Source: Flavobacteriales bacterium
GTDB lineage: Bacteria > Bacteroidota > Bacteroidia > Flavobacteriales_F > PHOS-HE28
Direction of reading: 5' to 3'
Assembly (NCBI GenBank): GCA_016703005.1
Contig: JADJCX010000020.1
Location: forward strand, 1 to 64,000
DNA: 64,000 nucleotides
In this document: in pieces, positions 27,186-36,612 of the stretch
Numbering within the stretch: position 1 is the stretch's first letter
Layout of the letters: the number at the start of each line of letters is the position of its first letter
Position numbers and translations under genes: made by a program
The notes under the pieces: model-generated
Database searches by the model: none
The model's input: the letters and a program-made list of their open reading frames with translations, nothing else
Told to the model about the DNA's origin: nothing

Positions 27186-28928
27186 ATGCCTACTCCATCC
27201 TTCGCCGACCTCGGCCTCAACGAACAACTCCTGAAGTCGCTTGCTGAAAGCGGCTTCACCGCCCCTACCGCCGTGCAGGAACTGGCCATTCCACAGCTGC
27301 TCAAAAGCGAGCAGGACAGCGTGGTGCTGGCCCAGACCGGCACCGGCAAGACAGCGGCATATGGTCTTCCGCTGTTGCAGCAACTGGATCCTTCGGTGAA
27401 TGCCGTTCAAGCGCTCATCCTCTCGCCCACGCGTGAACTCTGCATGCAGATCACGAAGGATTTCGATCGTTTCGCCAAGTACATGAAGGGCATCAAGAGC
27501 GTGGCCGTGTACGGTGGCGCTCCCATCCGCGACCAGATCCGCGACATCCGTAAGGGTGCGCAGATCGTGGTGGCCACACCCGGTCGCTTGCTCGATCTGC
27601 TCGGTCGCGAAGCCATTGACCTCGCCTTGGTAGACATCGTAGTGCTCGATGAAGCCGACGAGATGTTGAACATGGGTTTCCAGGAAGACCTCACGGCGAT
27701 CCTCGAGACCACTCGCAAGGACAAGCGCACCTGGCTCTTCAGTGCCACCATGGGCAGCGAAGTGCGTCGCATCGCGAAGCGCTACATGCGCGAAGCGCAA
27801 GAGATCAACGTGGGCCGCACCAACACCACGGCAGAAGCCATCGACCACCGCTACTGCGTGGTGCAGATGCGCGATCGTTACGCAGCGCTCACACGCTTCG
27901 TGGATGCCACCCCCGATCTCTTCGCCATCGTCTTCTGCCGCACCAAACACGAAACACAGGAGCTCGCCGAGCACCTGATGAAGGACGGATACAACGCGGA
28001 CGCGATCCATGGCGACCTGAGCCAGCAACAGCGCGATCGCGTAATGGCGCGCTACCGCAGCCGTCAGCTTCAACTGCTCATCGCCACCGACGTGGCGGCA
28101 CGCGGCATCGACGTGCAGGACATCACGCACGTCATCCACTTCGATCTGCCGGGCGAGGCCGAGAGCTATACCCACCGTAGCGGACGTACAGCGCGTGCAG
28201 GGCGTTCAGGTATCTCGCTCAGCATCATCGGACAACGTGACATCGGCAAGGTGCGCCAGCTCGAACGCTCACTGAAGACGCACTTCACTTACATGCGCGT
28301 GCCGGGTGCGGCAGAGATCTGTGAGCGTCAACTACTGCTGCTCATCCAGCGCATCAAGGATGTTGAGATCGATGAAGAGGGCATTGCCGGATTCATGGAT
28401 GCCGTGCGTCTCGATCTTGAGAAACTGAGCAAGGAAGAACTGATCAAGCGCGTGGTCTCCATCGAGTTCAACCGTTTCCTGGAGATCTACCGTGGCAGCA
28501 TGGACCTGAACGTGGATATGAGCCAGAAGGACCATACGCGCCGACCACATCCTGGTGCAGCATTGGGCGAGCCGCGCGAACGCTTCGCCATGGGCGGCAG
28601 CATGTTCATCAACCTCGGCACGGTGGATGGTTTCGACAAGGGCCGCATGCTCGGCTATATCTGCGGAATCACCGGCATGCAAGGCGATTCCATCGGGCGC
28701 ATCACTCTAAAAGATGTGTACTCGTTCGTAGATATCGAAGCCAGCCAGCTCAGCAAGGCAATGGCCGCATTCCAGAACGCCAACTACAAAGGGCGGCCTG
28801 TGCGCGTTGACCTGCAACAAGGCAGCAACAGCGGTGGCGCTGCACGCCCACGGCAAGAAGGAACAGGTGGATTCCGCGAGGAGCGCGCACCGTTCAAGAA
28901 GAAGTTCGCGGGAAAAAAGAAGTACTGA
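27186..28928 (+). CDS. DEAD-box RNA helicase with DbpA-type RNA-binding domain
   Basis: 580 residues from the ATG at 27186 (MPTPSFADLGL); five residues upstream are in frame but start with a rare codon. All helicase motifs are in order: PTAVQELAIP (Q), AQTGTGKT (I), PTREL (Ia), TPGRL (Ib), DEAD (II), SAT (III), IVFCRTK (IV), ATDVAARGID (V), HRSGRTARAG (VI). At about residues 460-545 a DbpA-like RNA-binding domain follows (FINLGTVDGFDKGRMLGYICG, VDIEASQL), then a basic Gly/Arg/Lys-rich tail ending KKFAGKKKY. Such proteins assist ribosome assembly or RNA decay, often in the cold. The long leader would suit post-transcriptional control. Confidence 0.93.
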   Translation: MPTPSFADLGLNEQLLKSLAESGFTAPTAVQELAIPQLLKSEQDSVVLAQTGTGKTAAYGLPLLQQLDPSVNAVQALILSPTRELCMQITKDFDRFAKYMKGIKSVAVYGGAPIRDQIRDIRKGAQIVVATPGRLLDLLGREAIDLALVDIVVLDEADEMLNMGFQEDLTAILETTRKDKRTWLFSATMGSEVRRIAKRYMREAQEINVGRTNTTAEAIDHRYCVVQMRDRYAALTRFVDATPDLFAIVFCRTKHETQELAEHLMKDGYNADAIHGDLSQQQRDRVMARYRSRQLQLLIATDVAARGIDVQDITHVIHFDLPGEAESYTHRSGRTARAGRSGISLSIIGQRDIGKVRQLERSLKTHFTYMRVPGAAEICERQLLLLIQRIKDVEIDEEGIAGFMDAVRLDLEKLSKEELIKRVVSIEFNRFLEIYRGSMDLNVDMSQKDHTRRPHPGAALGEPRERFAMGGSMFINLGTVDGFDKGRMLGYICGITGMQGDSIGRITLKDVYSFVDIEASQLSKAMAAFQNANYKGRPVRVDLQQGSNSGGAARPRQEGTGGFREERAPFKKKFAGKKKY

Positions 28929-28952
28929 GCGGAAACCGAAAAACCGTTCAGT
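28924..28952. terminator. hairpin over the convergent stop codons of the helicase and the gene at 28948
   Basis: ACTGAGCGG (28924-28932) and CCGTTCAGT (28944-28952) form a nine-base stem with one G-T pair and an A-rich loop. It spans the helicase stop and the stop of the facing gene. No long T run follows on the plus strand, so its action as a terminator is only possible. Confidence 0.35.
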
Positions 28953-31194
28953 GTTGCACGGTGAAGCGCGCCATGCGCTCGCCCCGTTCGGCGTCGCTTG
29001 GAGTGTAGGTCAGCACATACGTACCGTTGGCTAGCGCGCGCACGTCGATGCGTACTTGCTTGCCATTGCAGACCGTATCGCGCACAAACGAACCATTGAG
29101 GGCACGAATGCTCAAGGTGCCGCGCAAGACGACATCGCTGCTGACATCCAACACATCACTGCAGGGCACTGGTCCAACGCGCAGTGGGCTGGGCGCTGTT
29201 TCGCTGATCCCATCGACGATGCCGACGCAGATGCATGCAGCGTCATACGCATCGTTCATCGTCAACTGGTTGCCGTCGTCGCAGGCACTTCCAATGGTCG
29301 CGGATCCGCCCGGCACGCCTTCACAATCGAAGGGAACTCCGCTGCAAATGCAAAGCGTATCCAGCAGGTCGTTCCCCGTGTTCGGGTCCACATCGTCGCA
29401 TACCGTGCCGGGTATGGCCGTACCACCGACGATGCCCAAACAATCGGACACCTGCGTTCCTTGCGCTATGGCCAATGCACCGAGCGACAGGTCGTAGTAT
29501 GAACCGCGTGGTGACGTGGTCAGCGCCATGGCGCGCACCATGTACCGGTCACCGGGAAAGAACTGGGTGGTCGATACGTGGAAAGTGTCCGTAACAAGTG
29601 CTGGCGTAATACGTGTGATCTGTCCGTTCACGCTGTCCACCTTGTAGAGGTAGAATCCTTCCACCATATCCGGTGATGGGCTCCAAGTGAATGAAGCATA
29701 CCAACTGGTATTCGTTGCGACCAGGCCCGACGGTGGCGCCACGTATCGCATGCGCAACGAAGGATCGCCCATGAGACCCATGTGCGCACGTACCATCCCT
29801 TGCCCTTGCCAACCACCGTTCTGTAAACTGTAGTCAGCATTGGTATTGTTCATAGAGCGCAAAGCACACGCACCGATCGTTTCGCCCATGGCCATCGGAT
29901 GGAAGAACCAATTGGGGATACCTGACCAAACGTGCGTCAGCGGATTCCCGCCACCGATCATGGCCCGCAGCATGTTATCGGTGTTGTCCCAATCGCCGTA
30001 GTAGCTGCCGAAAGACATATTGAAGATCGCCCCGTGCTGGTTCGTTGCAAGCTCGGCGGTTGTAAGTCCGTTCGCCGTGCCCACGAACCGCGTACCGCCA
30101 AGGCTATCGACAAGCTGCACACCGCTGCTGGAGTGGTACGACCACAGATCGTCGGTAACGAGGAAATGATCGGAGAACGGAGCCAGCGATGGAACAAGCT
30201 CCGTGAATGCGGCTGGGCCCACACAGGGAATCGAACTCTTGTACCCAGTTGAACCCAACGGGTTCGATACCCACTGAAGGTCGTCGTTGATGACCGCGGT
30301 GGGCAGCACCGTGAACTGGCGCGTTTTGAACGCGTGCGCCTTGTGCAGATAGCCACGCAACAACTCCACTTCCGGCAGCGCGAACGCCGGCAAGCGGGAC
30401 AAGTCCACACGGCCCACCGCCAGTTCAACGGAAGACGGGAAATCACTGTGATCGAATTTCCCATCACCGGGAACATTGTGGTTGTGGGGGAAAGAGCCGG
30501 ACATGTTGTTCACCGTGACATCGTTCCAAGTGCTTGTCATCTCTCCGTAATACCCATCGCACGCCCAAGCACCACGATGCTCATTATGACCGTCAGGGTT
30601 CGTATTGCCGCTGTACGGCACTGGTACATGACCGACCACATACACCGCCTTCACTTGTCCAGGATAGGCCGCATGATCCGCTTGGACAAGTGCACGCACG
30701 GCAGTGACGGGATCACTGCTGCCAACATCATGACGCAACACCATCCAGCCGTCGCCCCATAGATCTTCGACCAGCTGGTCCAGTTCGGCTGTAAGTAGCG
30801 CCGCCACACCCGATTCAACCAACAGGACCAGCTTACCGCGGATCTCATTCGGCGGCACCGCGATCCCGGAACTCACATAACCGTAACCGTTCCCGCTCGC
30901 GCTGCGCACGAGCTTGTACTCATACGGAGTGCCTACGCTTACAGCAGTATCCGTCCACGATAGCGCGGCACCGGGCAAGGAGGCCAAAGCGGCGCCCCAT
31001 GTGGTTGCTCCCTGCGGTCTGCGGTAAACGCTGAAGGCACTTGAACCCGGGAAGGCCTCCCAGAACAACGCGATCGCAGGTGCCGTGCTGTCCGCCACGG
31101 CGGTCAAGCGCACAGCACTCTTGCTCGAGGGGCTTTGACCACATGCTCCCAGCGAAAGGAGCGCGATGGAAAGCACGGCAACACCCCGCACCAT
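28948..31194 (-). CDS. large exported protein with lipobox, fibronectin-like domain, gingipain-like region and T9SS sorting domain
   Basis: 748 residues from the ATG at 31194. The start (VAVLSIALLSLGACGQ) has a lipobox LGAC. Next is a fibronectin III-like domain (IALFWEAFPGSSAFSVYRRP), then about 350 residues recalling the C25 gingipain fold (AVYVVGHVPVPY, FPSSVELAVGRVDL, HGAIFNMSFGSYYGDW), but the position expected for the catalytic cysteine reads Ser/Gly, so protease activity is doubtful. A second Fn3-like domain follows, then two Cys-rich repeats of the pattern DCxGxxGGxAxxGxxCDD...CxC (about residues 583-658) and an 85-residue T9SS type A end (LRVGPVPCSDVLDV, ALANGTYVLTY). Lipobox plus sorting domain is unusual. 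Confidence 0.75.
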   Translation of the reverse strand: MVRGVAVLSIALLSLGACGQSPSSKSAVRLTAVADSTAPAIALFWEAFPGSSAFSVYRRPQGATTWGAALASLPGAALSWTDTAVSVGTPYEYKLVRSASGNGYGYVSSGIAVPPNEIRGKLVLLVESGVAALLTAELDQLVEDLWGDGWMVLRHDVGSSDPVTAVRALVQADHAAYPGQVKAVYVVGHVPVPYSGNTNPDGHNEHRGAWACDGYYGEMTSTWNDVTVNNMSGSFPHNHNVPGDGKFDHSDFPSSVELAVGRVDLSRLPAFALPEVELLRGYLHKAHAFKTRQFTVLPTAVINDDLQWVSNPLGSTGYKSSIPCVGPAAFTELVPSLAPFSDHFLVTDDLWSYHSSSGVQLVDSLGGTRFVGTANGLTTAELATNQHGAIFNMSFGSYYGDWDNTDNMLRAMIGGGNPLTHVWSGIPNWFFHPMAMGETIGACALRSMNNTNADYSLQNGGWQGQGMVRAHMGLMGDPSLRMRYVAPPSGLVATNTSWYASFTWSPSPDMVEGFYLYKVDSVNGQITRITPALVTDTFHVSTTQFFPGDRYMVRAMALTTSPRGSYYDLSLGALAIAQGTQVSDCLGIVGGTAIPGTVCDDVDPNTGNDLLDTLCICSGVPFDCEGVPGGSATIGSACDDGNQLTMNDAYDAACICVGIVDGISETAPSPLRVGPVPCSDVLDVSSDVVLRGTLSIRALNGSFVRDTVCNGKQVRIDVRALANGTYVLTYTPSDAERGERMARFTVQH

Positions 31195-31434
31195 TTTCAG
31201 ACTTTCACGTTGCCTATTGACCTGTCCTGTGCACATACCCGGCTTATGAGGTCAGCGAAGGTCGGTCAACTGCAGGATGCATGTCCAGAGCGGGATGAGA
31301 TACATCATCAGTACGATGTTGGCAACGGTTCGGCCCAATGAGCAGTTCAGGGATGAAGCCATCAAGGTGCCCGCTTCACCTAACCTTCATGCTGACGAAA
31401 TCAGGTCGTAGCAACCCCGAGGTTGTTTCGCACC

Positions 31435-31992
31435 ATGAAACTGCCTCTCCTCGCATCCATCCCCTTGATGTACATCGCCTGTGGAAAGGAGGGAAAACCG
31501 GATCCGCCAACGTTGGTCGAGGTCCATCCCGGATGCATTGTGATCAATGAACTGGTCGCTTCCGGATCGCATCAGGTGAACGAGTTCGGTGAACAGGCCG
31601 ACTGGTTCGAGTTGTACGCTCCCGGGAATGACTTGCTGCTGAATGGTGGAAAATGGTTCGTGACGGACGACCTTGACCACGAGCCCTTGAAGTATGAACT
31701 GCCCGAGGTGATGATCCCCGGCGAAGGATTCCTCGTGATCTGGTGCGACGGCGAGAACACCGACCAGGAAGGTATCCACACCAACTGCAGGCTCTCGGGG
31801 AACGATGGAACTGTTGCCTTGGTGCACTTCGATGGCCATGGCATCATGGTGGTGGACGAGATCCGGATCCAGGATACAGCCCGCCCTGATGTTTCAACGG
31901 GTCGTGCGCCGGATGGCACGGACACCTGGGTGCCGCTGGCCCCACCAACACCAGGCGGACCCAACGAAGCGGTCGGGTCGCTCAATAACTGA
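31435..31992 (+). CDS. lamin-tail-domain (LTD) lipoprotein
   Basis: 185 residues. The start at 31435 (MKLPLLASIPLMYIACGKE) gives a lipoprotein-like signal with a possible lipobox cysteine at residue 15. A lamin tail domain follows: CIVINELVASGS, EQADWFELYAPGNDLLLNG, WFVTDDLDH, IPGEGFLVIWCDGE and SGNDGTVALVHFDG, the full Ig-like LTD pattern. LTD domains in bacteria occur on secreted proteins and may bind other surface parts. It stands alone, after a 240-base spacer with no visible gene and before the exopolysaccharide locus. Confidence 0.8.
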   Translation: MKLPLLASIPLMYIACGKEGKPDPPTLVEVHPGCIVINELVASGSHQVNEFGEQADWFELYAPGNDLLLNGGKWFVTDDLDHEPLKYELPEVMIPGEGFLVIWCDGENTDQEGIHTNCRLSGNDGTVALVHFDGHGIMVVDEIRIQDTARPDVSTGRAPDGTDTWVPLAPPTPGGPNEAVGSLNN

Positions 31993-32162
31993 TCGCTCTC
32001 TCGGGGCGCTTCCGTACGCGCGGGAGGGGTACTTGTCGATTGCCTTCCGCGGTCCATCGCGGGTCCTATGCTTAAGGCGCCAACGGAAACCTTGGCAGGG
32101 TCGCGCACGTATCTTTCGCCTTCTCCAAAAACGGCCTCTTACCGGGCTAAAGCATACGGATC

Positions 32163-32948
32163 ATGGAAGTGAAGGGAATGAAGTGGCTGCTCGGCATTTT
32201 TGTGATGGCGAGTTTAGCCTCATGCGTGGGTCGCCGCGATATCAACTACCTGCGCGACAATTCGCTGAGCACCGAGGGTGCCAAGCTGTTCGAGAACAAG
32301 AAGTTCGAGTACCGCATCCAGGTCAACGATGTGATGAGCATCCGCGTGATGGGCCTGGACGCCGCTACGTCGATCTTCTTCAACGTGGAAAGCGCCAACG
32401 GATCCGTTGGGCTCAACGAAGCGGCGCTCTTCGTGAACGGCTACAGCGTGGATAAGAACGGTCAAGTGCAACTGCCAAGCGTGGGCAAGGTGAAGGTGCA
32501 AGGCCTCACCGTGGGCGAAGCACAGGAATTGGTGCAGCGCAAGATCAATGACATCTTCACCAATGCTACTGTGATCCTGAAACTGGTGAGCTACCGCGTG
32601 AGCGTGCTCGGCGATGTGCAGCGCCCCGGTACGTACTTCGTGTACAACAACCAGATCACGATCCTGGAGGCCCTTGCGCAAGCCGGTGGTGCCAATGAGT
32701 TCGGCGACAAGGAGAAGGTGACCTTGATGCGCCAGAGCGACAAAGGCGTGCAAGCGATCTATGTGGACCTTGGTAGCACCGATGTGCTCACGAGCGAATA
32801 CTACTATTTGCTGCCCGGGGATGTGGTGTACGTTCCAACATTGAGGGCGAAAGTGGGTCGATCGAACCTCGACCTACTGGGTATCCTTTTCGCGGCCATC
32901 AGCGCTGCGGCGCTTGTCGTAACCGTGGTACAGAATTCCAACCCATGA
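32163..32948 (+). CDS. Wza-type polysaccharide export lipoprotein
   Basis: 261 residues. Lipobox LASC follows a short hydrophobic stretch; ATG 32163 was taken, though ATG 32178 (MKWLLGIF) would also fit and has GAAGGGA before it. The poly-export domain is seen in YRIQVNDVMSIRVMG, and SLBB-type beta-grasp motifs in VDKNGQVQLPSVGKVKVQGLT and VLGDVQRPGTYFVYNNQITILEALAQAGG. A C-terminal membrane helix ends the protein. It should form the outer-membrane channel of a Wzx/Wzy-type pathway. TATCTTTCG at 32110-32118 may be its promoter. Its stop overlaps the next start by four bases. Confidence 0.92.
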   Translation: MEVKGMKWLLGIFVMASLASCVGRRDINYLRDNSLSTEGAKLFENKKFEYRIQVNDVMSIRVMGLDAATSIFFNVESANGSVGLNEAALFVNGYSVDKNGQVQLPSVGKVKVQGLTVGEAQELVQRKINDIFTNATVILKLVSYRVSVLGDVQRPGTYFVYNNQITILEALAQAGGANEFGDKEKVTLMRQSDKGVQAIYVDLGSTDVLTSEYYYLLPGDVVYVPTLRAKVGRSNLDLLGILFAAISAAALVVTVVQNSNP

Positions 32949-35269
32949 GCAGGGAACAACAAACCGCTGGCGACACTATCGACTTGCGGGCCATCTTCGG
33001 TAAGATGACCGCCATGTGGTGGTTGTTCCTGATCACGATCGGCTTGTGCACCGCCGGTGCGGTCTGGAAATACAAGACGACGACCAAGTCCTACCTCGTC
33101 GGCGCATCCATCATGCTCAGTGAGAAAAGCCGTAACAGTTTCGGCGCGAGCAACGAGGAATTCATCAAGGGTACAGGCTACCTGCGCAACAGCGCGGACA
33201 TCGAGGACCAGATCGCCGTACTCCGCAGCCAGAACATCCTGCAAAAAACACTGAAGCGCCTGCCTTTCGGCATCAGTTACTTGGCGAAGAAGAATTACCT
33301 CACCAGTGAGCTGTACGACTACCCACCGTTCCAAGTGAAACTCGATAGCTCGGTGCACCAGTACACCGGGCTCCCGATCCACATTAAGGTGAACAGCGCT
33401 GCAAAAACCTACACCGTTAACGCAGAAGGCAAGAATGTCCACCTCTATGATCCGGTGAAAGGGGTGGTAACGGACGCGTTCGATCCGTTGGCCAGCGTGA
33501 AGGAAGAGCGCAAATTCGGCGAGCCTGTGAAATTGCCCCACTTGGCGTTCACCATCTCGTTCCCTGATAGCTTTCCGTACGACCCGAAAACGGATTATTT
33601 CTTCTTTATCAACAGTCTAACAGGCCTTGTTGATTCTTACGGCGCAAAGCTTGGTATCGAAAGCATGGGCGAGAAGAGCAACATCGTCATGCTCAGCACT
33701 TCCGGCGAAGCAGTGGAAAAGGAGAAGGACTTCCTGAATACGCTGATGGCGGTCTATATCGAAAGCGAGCAGGACAAACAGAACGAGAAGGGAAATCGCA
33801 CCATCGAGTTCATCGATTCGCAGTTGAAACGCTCCCGGGCCGAAATGCAGGCCGCAACCGATATCGTGATCCAGAGCGGTCCGGTTGGAGGCGACGGCCG
33901 TGCTGAACAGCTCTACAATGAGATGGCCCGGTACCAAGAGCAACAAAGTCGTGCGCGAACGGGCATCCAGTATCTGCAAGAGCAACTGATCAACGGCATG
34001 TCGGCCGATGACGATCGCACGGTCCCCTCCTCCGCGAACTTGGGCGATCCCGGCCTGGAATCGTTGATCGACCGATACAACCAGAACGTCAATCGACTGA
34101 GCCAGATCCGCGTTACCGAGAAAACTCCGACAGCCCCTACCCTGGCCTTGATGAAGACCATTCGTGACGGACGTGCGCAGATCATCGGCAGTGCGAAGAA
34201 CCTGTTGAGCAAATTGCAGATCGAGTTGCAGGATGCCAATCAGCGCATCGGCCAAGCCAATTGGCAACTGGGCCAGTTGCCGAAAGAGCAGCAACGGAAG
34301 GATATCGCGATCAATCAATACGAACTCACGGAGAGCATCAACAACTATTTGATGGAGAAGCTCTACGAGGCGCAGATCGCCATCAACTCCGATCAAGTGG
34401 ATAAGACCGTGGTGGATCCCGCCCGTATGATCGGTGGTGGGCCGGTCGCTCCGGACAAGAAGACCATTTTCGGAGCTGCGCTCCTGCTTGGCTTGATCCT
34501 TCCCATCGGGTTCATCCTGCTCCGTGACTTCTTTAATGACACCATCGCTGATCAGGACGAGCTGAAGCGATTGAGCCCGATACCCCTGCTGGCCACCATA
34601 CCGAGCAGCAAGCGCAAGCGCATTACCATGGATGAGCCGAAGAGCCTGTTGGCCGAGGCGTTCCGCACGGCGCGCATCAACCTGCAATACCTCAATGCCG
34701 ATGCACCGCGACAGGTCGTGGGCTTCACCAGCAGCAGCAGTGGCGAAGGCAAAACGTTCTGCGCCCTCAACTTGGCCACGGTGATGGCGTTGAGCGGCAA
34801 ACGTGCGGTGCTGGTGGATGCCGATATGCGTCGCCCGCGTGTGCAGGAAACGCTTGAACTGAAGGATGGCCCGGGCCTGAGCAACATCCTGATCGGCGAT
34901 GCCGCTCTCGACAGTGTGATCCGCCGCACCGATATACCGGGCTTGGATGTGATCACCGCCGGCCCCATACCACCGAATCCGCTGGAACTGGTCGAAAGCC
35001 CGCACATGGAAGAGTTCTTCAAACAACTGCGCGCACGCTACGATCACGTGATCATTGATGCCAGCCCCATGGGCTTGGTCAGCGAATTCGTGATCCTCAT
35101 GCGCCACATCGACGTTACCCTGTACGTGGTACGCGAGCGCCATACGCACCGCCGCGATCTGCGTCTGGTGAACGGCCTGCATGCCAACGGCAAGCTCGGA
35201 CGCATCGATCTGTTGCTGAACGACGTGGCCAAAGGCAACAGCAGCGGCTACGGTTATTACGTCAAGTAA
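32945..35269 (+). CDS. Wzc-type polysaccharide co-polymerase and BY-kinase
   Basis: 774 residues. The Wzz-type chain-length part begins after MWWLFLITIGLCTAG (first membrane helix, about residues 22-40), with a long periplasmic coiled-coil region (to about 500) and a second helix near residue 515 (IFGAALLLGLILPIGFILL). The cytosolic tyrosine kinase has Walker A SSSSGEGKT (about residue 598), A-prime VLVDADMRRP, and DHVIIDASP. The C-terminus GYGYYVK is a short tyrosine cluster for autophosphorylation. With the Wza protein it spans the envelope and controls polymer length and export. Intact, in one operon with its neighbours. Confidence 0.93.
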   Translation: MSREQQTAGDTIDLRAIFGKMTAMWWLFLITIGLCTAGAVWKYKTTTKSYLVGASIMLSEKSRNSFGASNEEFIKGTGYLRNSADIEDQIAVLRSQNILQKTLKRLPFGISYLAKKNYLTSELYDYPPFQVKLDSSVHQYTGLPIHIKVNSAAKTYTVNAEGKNVHLYDPVKGVVTDAFDPLASVKEERKFGEPVKLPHLAFTISFPDSFPYDPKTDYFFFINSLTGLVDSYGAKLGIESMGEKSNIVMLSTSGEAVEKEKDFLNTLMAVYIESEQDKQNEKGNRTIEFIDSQLKRSRAEMQAATDIVIQSGPVGGDGRAEQLYNEMARYQEQQSRARTGIQYLQEQLINGMSADDDRTVPSSANLGDPGLESLIDRYNQNVNRLSQIRVTEKTPTAPTLALMKTIRDGRAQIIGSAKNLLSKLQIELQDANQRIGQANWQLGQLPKEQQRKDIAINQYELTESINNYLMEKLYEAQIAINSDQVDKTVVDPARMIGGGPVAPDKKTIFGAALLLGLILPIGFILLRDFFNDTIADQDELKRLSPIPLLATIPSSKRKRITMDEPKSLLAEAFRTARINLQYLNADAPRQVVGFTSSSSGEGKTFCALNLATVMALSGKRAVLVDADMRRPRVQETLELKDGPGLSNILIGDAALDSVIRRTDIPGLDVITAGPIPPNPLELVESPHMEEFFKQLRARYDHVIIDASPMGLVSEFVILMRHIDVTLYVVRERHTHRRDLRLVNGLHANGKLGRIDLLLNDVAKGNSSGYGYYVK

Positions 35270-35286
35270 GGGCCACGCACGCACGG

Positions 35287-36612
35287 ATGCTCAAAAGCGA
35301 AGGCGCGCGCAAGTACCTCGCGAACACCTCATGGATGTTCGTGGAAAAGGTGCTTCGACTGGTCGTGGTGCTCATCACCACGAAGTATGTCACCGAGAAA
35401 CTCGGAGCAACGGACTTCGGGCAATTGAGCTATGCCGCGGGTTTCGTGGGGCTCTTCTTCGCGCTGACAAGCATGGGATTGGATGAGATCGTGGTGCGCG
35501 ATCTCGTGCGCAAACCGGAACGGCGCGACGACCTTCTAGGTACCTCGGCAATGCTCAAGTTCATCGGGGCGCTCTTGCTGGTCGTTCTCACAACGGCCAT
35601 CGGGTTCTTGAAGGGGATGGACAGCGACACGCTGATGCTCGTGGGCATCATCGCTATCGCCGAGCTGCTCAAGCCCTTCGTGGTGATCGAGTACTGGTAC
35701 CAAGCACGCGTGGAAGCCCGTACATCGAGCTTGGTGCTCATTGTTCAGGCATTGGTCAGCGCGGGTTACAAGTTCTTCCTCATCGCCATCGATGCACCGC
35801 TCACTTGGTTCGCTTGGAGCTACGTAGTGGAGATGCTGGTGCTGAGCGGCGGTTACCTGATCGCCTATGAACGCAGCGGCGCGACTTGGCGGGCTTGGAA
35901 ATACAGCAAGGACCTATTGAAGGATCTGCTGCAACAAAGCTGGCCCTTGATCGTCTTCGGTATCGCGTTATACGTGCAGGCCAAGATCGACCAGGTGATG
36001 ATCGGCGACCTCTTGGCGAAACATCCCGACTATGGCAAGGAAAAAGCCTTTGCGGAGGTGGGACAATACAGCGTAGCGCTGAAGATGATCGAAGCGCTGG
36101 GCTTCCTGCCGGTGATCGTCCAAAAGAGTTTGGCACCGGCGATCGCACGGGCCAAAATGGAGAGCCGCGAGAAGTACGAGGACCGGTTGCTCAACCAGTA
36201 CCGCCTCATGTTCCTCATGTTCCTCTGCACTGCCATTCCGTTATTCCTGCTCGCAGAGCCGATCATGGCGTGGTACTTCGGTGAAGAATTCAGGCCTGCC
36301 GGTGTACTGTTGGGCTTGTTCAGTATCCGCCTGCTATTCACCAACATGGGCATGGGCAAAGCCAGCTTCATCACCAACGAGAGCTTGTTCAAGTACTCGC
36401 TCATCACGGCCGTTGTCGGTGCGTCGCTCAACATCGGCATCAACTACCTGTTGATACCTTCCATGGGCTCCATCGGCAGCATCTGGGCATCGGTCATTTC
36501 CTTTACGGTGAGCATCTTCCTCATGGACCTGTTCTTCAAGGATACCCGCGCCAACTTCGGTTGGATGATGAAGGCCATATTCAGTTTCTGGAAATTCCAC
36601 CGGGCGCGATGA
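35287..36612 (+). CDS. polysaccharide flippase (Wzx type)
   Basis: 441 residues with about 12-14 membrane helices, typical of the MOP flippase superfamily (ANTSWMFVEKVLRLVVVLITT at the start; a family-like loop WYFGEEFRPAGVLLG). It moves the undecaprenyl-linked repeat unit to the periplasm for the polymerase at 38998. Gap to the Wzc gene 17 bases; its stop overlaps the next start (ATGA). Intact. It differs from the flippase at 8106, so the window holds two separate export routes. Confidence 0.9.
   Translation: MLKSEGARKYLANTSWMFVEKVLRLVVVLITTKYVTEKLGATDFGQLSYAAGFVGLFFALTSMGLDEIVVRDLVRKPERRDDLLGTSAMLKFIGALLLVVLTTAIGFLKGMDSDTLMLVGIIAIAELLKPFVVIEYWYQARVEARTSSLVLIVQALVSAGYKFFLIAIDAPLTWFAWSYVVEMLVLSGGYLIAYERSGATWRAWKYSKDLLKDLLQQSWPLIVFGIALYVQAKIDQVMIGDLLAKHPDYGKEKAFAEVGQYSVALKMIEALGFLPVIVQKSLAPAIARAKMESREKYEDRLLNQYRLMFLMFLCTAIPLFLLAEPIMAWYFGEEFRPAGVLLGLFSIRLLFTNMGMGKASFITNESLFKYSLITAVVGASLNIGINYLLIPSMGSIGSIWASVISFTVSIFLMDLFFKDTRANFGWMMKAIFSFWKFHRAR

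Noticed and set aside
30215..30250. A tRNA-like string GGGAATCGAACTC
   Set aside because: It lies inside the coding frame of the gene at 28948; no acceptor stem, anticodon arm or CCA-like end could be folded around it.
33617..35284. A 555-codon open frame on the minus strand opposite the Wzc gene
   Set aside because: Shadow of a GC-rich gene; the plus strand has a full Wzz domain and kinase motifs.
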